A DNA stretch of 5,381 nucleotides from Bordetella parapertussis. GTDB taxonomy: Bacteria; Pseudomonadota; Gammaproteobacteria; Burkholderiales; Burkholderiaceae_C. The translations under genes were made by a program, and so were the position numbers. Shown here one piece after another: positions 1 to 2,526 of this stretch; the first letter of the stretch is position 1; each line of letters begins with the position of its first letter. Below the pieces are notes generated by a model, which saw nothing but the letters and a program-made list of their open reading frames with translations, did no database searches and was not told where the DNA came from. Location: contig CAMCES010000081.1 of NCBI GenBank assembly GCA_945873925.1, forward strand, positions 1 to 5,381. Direction: 5' to 3'.

Positions 1-99
1 GAAACCTTCAGCGCTTTGCCGCCGTGGGCGCATCGCTGCCGACTGCCCATTCAGGGCTTGGTTCATTTGCAAGATTTGGCCTGAGTTTCAGGTGCACAT
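1..99. other. Downstream flank of hipA, no assignable gene
   Basis: No gene can be assigned with confidence. A plus-strand frame is open from base 3 to a TGA at 108-110 (35 residues, no visible start). It could be the tail of a plus-strand gene converging on, and overlapping, the hipA stop by a few bases. On the minus strand an ATG at 64-66 opens a 22-codon frame that runs off the window edge, without a recognisable ribosome binding site. Neither peptide resembles a family I know. A small perfect dyad (CCTGA-GTT-TCAGG, 80-92) lies just beyond the hipA stop but has no T-run on either strand. Confidence 0.3.
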
Positions 100-1338
100 T
101 CACCGCCTGATGAAGGCTCGAGCCGTTAATTCAATATCAGCCTTTGCAATCCCAGTGTGGCTTGCTAATTCTCTCCAACAACTGGTGACTTCCATCACCT
201 CATCCACCACTTGTTGCGCAAGAGAGGCAGTCAGCCCATAAAAACCTGCTGTCGCCAAAACTGTTTCCATTTGGGGCAAGTGATCAGTCGCATCAATATT
301 CAAAACATGGTCAGCCTTGTCCGGACTTGGATTGACATCAAAGGCCGGTGCCAAACGCCAGCCAGTGGCCGCCAATACAAAGCCGTGGTTGCGCAGATGG
401 TCATCTCTATTGCCAACCGCCACATTGAATACAACGCGTCGAAATAGCTGGGCCAAGTCTTTGGCTGAATGAGCCCCATCACTTTGCGTTCGAAGAAATT
501 GGGCCATTTCCAAGTAACTGCTGCCTTCACTTTGGTCTTTCTTCAGCAGTGTCATGGACGAGGCATAAAACCGTCTCTTGCCGCCTGCTCGGTCAAAGCG
601 CTTCGTGCAGAAAGTGTGAAAGTCGTTATTCAAGCGCAGTAGTCGGGCCTCAGGCACATCAATACCCGCTTTTGTCGCCATTTGATGCGTGACGAACTCC
701 CACGCGCCCACATCCCGGTCATCGTCACGCGCTGGAAATTTGGCGATCCATAAAGAGCCATCTTTCTCTGTGAAGTTGGCTTTCGGCCTGGCCCCGCCAA
801 GGGATGCGCCTGGTGCAACCAACACCGACAACCATTTACGCAGGGCATCCAAATCATCAATCTGGCGATGACTGAGTTGATAAGCGACCGCTTCCAGATC
901 TCTCAGAGTAGACATTGGCGGTGCAGCCAAGACGTCATTGCTCAAAAATTCTGGCGTTCCAGGAATTCGGATACGCAAGCCACCTTGGCGTGTCAGGTCT
1001 TGAACGCCTAAAAAGTAGTCCCAACCATAAAGCGTGCGTGCATTTCTTTGTTCATCTTTCGCTTGAAGCGCCTCACGACGCTTCATCAAGGTTTGGCCCC
1101 AGCGGTCAGGCGATGAATCTAAAAAAATGCCGAAGTTGCCAAGTTCAGGCTTTGGGAAAAAGGGCGCATCATCCAGTGATAAATCTGGATCTAAAGCAAA
1201 GGCGCTGGGTTGATCTAGCCAATCGCGGTTGTAATGAAAACGAATTTGCCCTCTGTCGTGGCCCAGTGTGCCAACAAGGCATGGTGCGACCAAGTCGCAA
1301 TCCAGCCAGACTTCAAGCAAGTTTGTTTGCAGGCTCAT
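100..1338 (-). CDS. hipA: HipA-family serine/threonine kinase toxin (type II TA)
   Basis: This encodes a 412-aa cytoplasmic kinase of the HipA family, close to the usual length of about 410-440 aa. In E. coli, HipA phosphorylates glutamyl-tRNA synthetase, which stalls translation and promotes persistence; the target of this homologue is unknown. Seen: an N-terminal HipA N1-like region (about 10-120) with GNFGIFLDSSPDRWGQ (67-82); a glycine-rich loop GASLGGARPK (177-186) whose Ser179 is the likely equivalent of the autophosphorylated E. coli Ser150; a probable ATP-binding lysine in IAKFP (Lys200); a catalytic DDHLRN motif (312-317), with Asp312 matching E. coli Asp309; and a metal-binding PAFDV (331-335, Asp334). 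All key kinase residues are present, so the toxin looks intact. The ATG overlaps the antitoxin stop as ATGA and has no strong Shine-Dalgarno sequence, which implies translational coupling. Family assignment is firm; substrate and toxicity are inferred. Confidence 0.95.
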   Translation of the reverse strand: MSLQTNLLEVWLDCDLVAPCLVGTLGHDRGQIRFHYNRDWLDQPSAFALDPDLSLDDAPFFPKPELGNFGIFLDSSPDRWGQTLMKRREALQAKDEQRNARTLYGWDYFLGVQDLTRQGGLRIRIPGTPEFLSNDVLAAPPMSTLRDLEAVAYQLSHRQIDDLDALRKWLSVLVAPGASLGGARPKANFTEKDGSLWIAKFPARDDDRDVGAWEFVTHQMATKAGIDVPEARLLRLNNDFHTFCTKRFDRAGGKRRFYASSMTLLKKDQSEGSSYLEMAQFLRTQSDGAHSAKDLAQLFRRVVFNVAVGNRDDHLRNHGFVLAATGWRLAPAFDVNPSPDKADHVLNIDATDHLPQMETVLATAGFYGLTASLAQQVVDEVMEVTSCWRELASHTGIAKADIELTARAFIRR

Positions 1339-1625
1339 CGTCGCAAATCCAAATCTTGAAGTTTTCGGCCCAACCTATCGTCTGCAGCCAAATGCCGAAT
1401 ATCACCATCCAATCCCAGTACAGCCAAAACGCGCACATAGGTGCCAAGCGTGGCCCCCGCATCACCTTTCTCAACCTTGTAAAGCGATGTTCTGGAAATC
1501 CCTGCACGCTGGGCCACCACCATGCTGCTCAGTTTGCGGCGCAATCGGGCAAGCTTGAGCCGCTCACCCAGTTCGGAGAGATTTTGTTGTTCTTGTGGGT
1601 AGACCACGGGCGGCTTCTTTGGCAT
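1335..1625 (-). CDS. hipB: HipB-like XRE-family antitoxin / autorepressor
   Basis: This encodes a 96-aa DNA-binding protein that should neutralise HipA and repress its own operon, as HipB does in known systems. Seen: a helix-turn-helix of the Cro/CI (XRE) type over about residues 18-72. The second helix is near SMVVAQRA (34-41), then the turn GIS (42-44) and the recognition helix RTSLYKVEKG (45-54). A charged C-terminal tail ends in DLDLRR. The ATG at 1625 was chosen over an in-frame ATG 34 codons upstream because that extension would run through the operator and encodes an unrelated hydrophobic stretch. The chosen ATG lacks a Shine-Dalgarno sequence but sits where transcription should begin (see promoter). 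The gene is first in a two-gene operon and its stop overlaps the hipA start by 4 bp. The C-terminus lacks the terminal Trp of E. coli HipB, so it is a divergent family member. Confidence 0.9.
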   Translation of the reverse strand: MPKKPPVVYPQEQQNLSELGERLKLARLRRKLSSMVVAQRAGISRTSLYKVEKGDAGATLGTYVRVLAVLGLDGDIRHLAADDRLGRKLQDLDLRR

Positions 1626-1630
1626 AAAGC

Positions 1631-1666
1631 TATTATGGACAATAAATTGAATAAATGTCCATAATA
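1631..1666. promoter_or_regulatory. Predicted HipB operator (11-bp inverted repeat)
   Basis: TATTATGGACA (1631-1641) and TGTCCATAATA (1656-1666) are perfect reverse complements separated by 14 bp. The inner bases pair at alternate positions, and the dyad centre is near 1648.5. The position, 6 bp upstream of the hipB start, is what is expected for autoregulation by a dimeric XRE antitoxin or a HipBA complex. Each arm is a possible half-site or small operator; the arms differ from the E. coli hip operators (TATCC-N8-GGATA). Binding by HipB is inferred from position and symmetry. Confidence 0.8.
1632..1661 (-). promoter_or_regulatory. Predicted hipBA promoter (sigma-70-like)
   Basis: Read on the minus strand: a -35-like TGGACA (1661-1656), an 18-bp spacer, and a -10-like CATAAT (1637-1632). 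The DNA upstream of the -35 is A/T-rich (1662-1680), compatible with an UP-like element. Transcription would start about 7 nt past the -10, at or beside the hipB ATG (1625). Both hexamers lie inside the arms of the inverted repeat, so repressor binding would occlude them together. The assignment is by consensus match only. Confidence 0.55.
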
Positions 1667-1727
1667 GAGATAAAAATAGAATCCAACTCGTGGTATGGGA
1701 TGATAATTTTGAGTCCCCAAACCCCAA

Positions 1728-1734
1728 CCGGCAA
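1728..1734 (+). promoter_or_regulatory. Candidate activator half-site CCGGCAA upstream of sigma-54 promoter
   Basis: The motif CCGGCAA lies about 85 bp upstream of the predicted start site of the TPR gene, a normal distance for a sigma-54 enhancer-binding protein. The same CGGCAA core occurs four times upstream of the second sigma-54 promoter, at matching distances for two of them. A flagellar NtrC-type activator (FlrC/FleR/FlbD-like) is the obvious candidate, but no activator gene is in the window. One short motif is weak evidence on its own. Confidence 0.35.
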
Positions 1735-1760
1735 ACCCCTGCACGCCTGCAAAACCACCC

Positions 1761-1773
1761 TAAGCCCTTGATT
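1761..1773 (-). promoter_or_regulatory. Predicted IHF binding site
   Basis: The minus strand reads AATCAAGGGCTTA, matching all defined positions of the IHF consensus WATCAANNNNTTR. An A/T-rich stretch flanks it. It lies between the candidate activator site and the -24 element of a sigma-54 promoter, centred near -49, which is the classic place for IHF to bend DNA so that the activator can reach the polymerase. Occupancy is inferred. Confidence 0.6.
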
Positions 1774-1789
1774 TACATAAATTAAATAC

Positions 1790-1804
1790 TGGCACCACTC
1801 TTGC
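1790..1804 (+). promoter_or_regulatory. Sigma-54 (RpoN) promoter of the TPR gene
   Basis: The sequence TGGCACCACTCTTGC matches the RpoN consensus TGGCAC-N5-TTGC. The invariant GG (1791-1792) and GC (1803-1804) are separated by exactly 10 bp. The predicted start of transcription is near 1816, giving a 5' leader of about 56 nt before the ATG at 1872. The match and spacing are complete, so the call is strong even without expression data. Confidence 0.9.
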
Positions 1805-1860
1805 TTAATCGGATGCGCCTGCCACATCTTGACCGCTGTGGCCATTTTTCCGACACCAAC

Positions 1861-1865
1861 AGGAG
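1861..1865 (+). promoter_or_regulatory. Ribosome binding site of the TPR gene
   Basis: AGGAG sits 6 bp before the ATG at 1872. This is a strong Shine-Dalgarno sequence at good spacing and fixes the start codon of the 154-aa protein. Confidence 0.85.
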
Positions 1866-1871
1866 TTTTTC

Positions 1872-2336
1872 ATGTCTCTCATCCAAGAATTGTTGAACCA
1901 AGCCCAAGTGGGCGGCTTTTTGCAAACCGAACACATCAAGCGTTTCACCCCTGGTGAGATCCGCGAAGCCATCCAGTCGTTGGTGGCCACCGAGCAATTG
2001 GATTTGGCCTACGCCTTGGGCGCGGCTGGCATGAGCATCCACCCCCACAGCGAAGACATGCTGGCCATCAACGGCTTGTTGGCCCTGATTCAGCAAGACT
2101 GGGACATGGCCGTGGAATTGCTGCAAGAACTCATGGACATCCAAGGGGACAACACCCAGCCTTTCACGTATGTGATGTTGGTGCGTGCGCTGCGCTGCAA
2201 CCTGGACCCAGCAAAAGCATTGCAAGTCGCCCGACAAGGCCTCCAGGCCTACCCAGAACAAATTGAACTCGTGGCTGAAAGTCTTGCTTTGGAAGACTAT
2301 GCCGACCTGGTGGGCGAAAGCTCGCAAATCCAATAA
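1872..2336 (+). CDS. TPR-like protein of unknown function, sigma-54 controlled
   Basis: This encodes a 154-aa soluble protein with no signal peptide, no membrane segment and many acidic residues. I do not recognise a named family. Seen: a helical N-terminus (1-40), then amphipathic helical pairs with TPR-like spacing and prolines at repeat ends: about 43-60 (LDLAYALGAAG, ends HPHS), 63-95 (INGLLALIQQDWDMAVELL) and 97-130 (a Leu/Ala-rich pair ending YPEQ). About three TPR units in about 155 aa resembles the size and layout of class II type III secretion chaperones (SycD/LcrH). It has its own sigma-54 promoter and strong ribosome binding site and ends about 190 bp before the giant flagellin gene, whose promoter is nearly the same. 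A role in flagellin handling (chaperone, secretion or glycosylation partner) is inference from context. It could equally be an unrelated TPR protein co-opted into the regulon. Confidence 0.85.
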   Translation: MSLIQELLNQAQVGGFLQTEHIKRFTPGEIREAIQSLVATEQLDLAYALGAAGMSIHPHSEDMLAINGLLALIQQDWDMAVELLQELMDIQGDNTQPFTYVMLVRALRCNLDPAKALQVARQGLQAYPEQIELVAESLALEDYADLVGESSQIQ

Positions 2337-2346
2337 AAAAGTACCT

Positions 2347-2414
2347 GCGGCAATGCGGCAATTCCTTTCCTCTGGCGCTACAAACCTTGCCACAGCGGCA
2401 AAAAGTAGCGGCAA
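2347..2414 (+). promoter_or_regulatory. Cluster of four GCGGCAA motifs (candidate enhancer for flagellin)
   Basis: GCGGCAA occurs at 2347-2353, 2355-2361, 2395-2401 and 2408-2414, arranged as two close pairs. The third copy also forms a small inverted repeat, TTGCC-N5-GGCAA (2387-2401). The pairs lie roughly 130-145 and 77-96 bp upstream of the predicted flagellin start site, suitable for oligomeric binding by a sigma-54 activator. The TPR gene promoter has the same CGGCAA core at a comparable distance. GGCA-type elements are known for flagellar activators such as FlbD; the protein binding here is not identifiable from the window. Confidence 0.5.
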
Positions 2415-2464
2415 AACGCCTGATAACACAGGATTTTTTCAAATTTAAAAAATGAAATTGAATT

Positions 2465-2479
2465 TGGCACAAGGATTGC
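2465..2479 (+). promoter_or_regulatory. Sigma-54 (RpoN) promoter of the flagellin gene
   Basis: TGGCACAAGGATTGC matches TGGCAC-N5-TTGC with the required 10 bp between GG (2466-2467) and GC (2478-2479). Transcription should start near 2491, leaving a leader of about 36 nt. The bases TTGCTTAAT at 2476-2484 are identical to those of the TPR gene promoter at 1801-1809. An A/T-rich tract (2433-2465) separates it from the GCGGCAA cluster and may bend the DNA; no good IHF consensus was found in it. Confidence 0.9.
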
Positions 2480-2515
2480 TTAATAAGTTGCATAGCATTA
2501 TTGACCTCACTGGTC

Positions 2516-2520
2516 AGGAG
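2516..2520 (+). promoter_or_regulatory. Ribosome binding site of the flagellin gene
   Basis: AGGAG lies 6 bp before the ATG at 2527. It fixes the start at the residue where the conserved flagellin N-terminus (MAVINTNV) begins. Confidence 0.9.
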
Positions 2521-2526
2521 AAGTAA

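Larger units (their letters stand above)
1667..1789. other. Intergenic control region between hipBA and the TPR gene
   Basis: This is a noncoding spacer between the divergent hipBA and TPR-gene transcription units. It contains an A/T-rich tract beside the hip operator (1667-1680), a CGGCAA motif (1729-1734), an IHF consensus match (1761-1773) and an A/T-rich stretch (1771-1788) leading into the sigma-54 promoter. No small ORF with a ribosome binding site was seen here. Confidence 0.6.

Noticed and set aside
80..92. CCTGA-GTT-TCAGG hairpin as a hipA terminator
   Set aside because: The 5-bp stem has a 3-nt loop and no T-run on the minus strand, so it does not qualify as an intrinsic terminator.
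915..1664. 249-codon plus-strand frame opposite hipA and hipB
   Set aside because: It is antisense to two clearly recognisable genes with conserved motifs. The product resembles no family and the frame crosses the hip operator.
1335..1727. Longer 130-aa version of the antitoxin
   Set aside because: The extra 34 residues would be encoded by the inverted-repeat operator and promoter. They form a hydrophobic stretch unlike XRE antitoxins, and transcription is predicted to start downstream of that ATG.
2418..2427. GCCTGATAA as a sigma-28 -10 element
   Set aside because: It has an extra base compared with GCCGATAA and no TAAA-type -35 at the right distance upstream. A perfect sigma-54 promoter lies just downstream.
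1782..2429. 215-codon minus-strand frame opposite the TPR gene
   Set aside because: It runs antisense to a gene with a strong ribosome binding site, a sigma-54 promoter and a coherent TPR-like protein. The frame overlaps both promoter and gene and gives a Gln/His/Arg-rich sequence typical of a shadow.
2419..2439. CCTG-N6-CAGG followed by six T as a terminator for the TPR gene
   Set aside because: The stem is only 4 bp with no G/C extension, which is too weak to call. The T-run is part of a broader A/T-rich stretch before the flagellin promoter.
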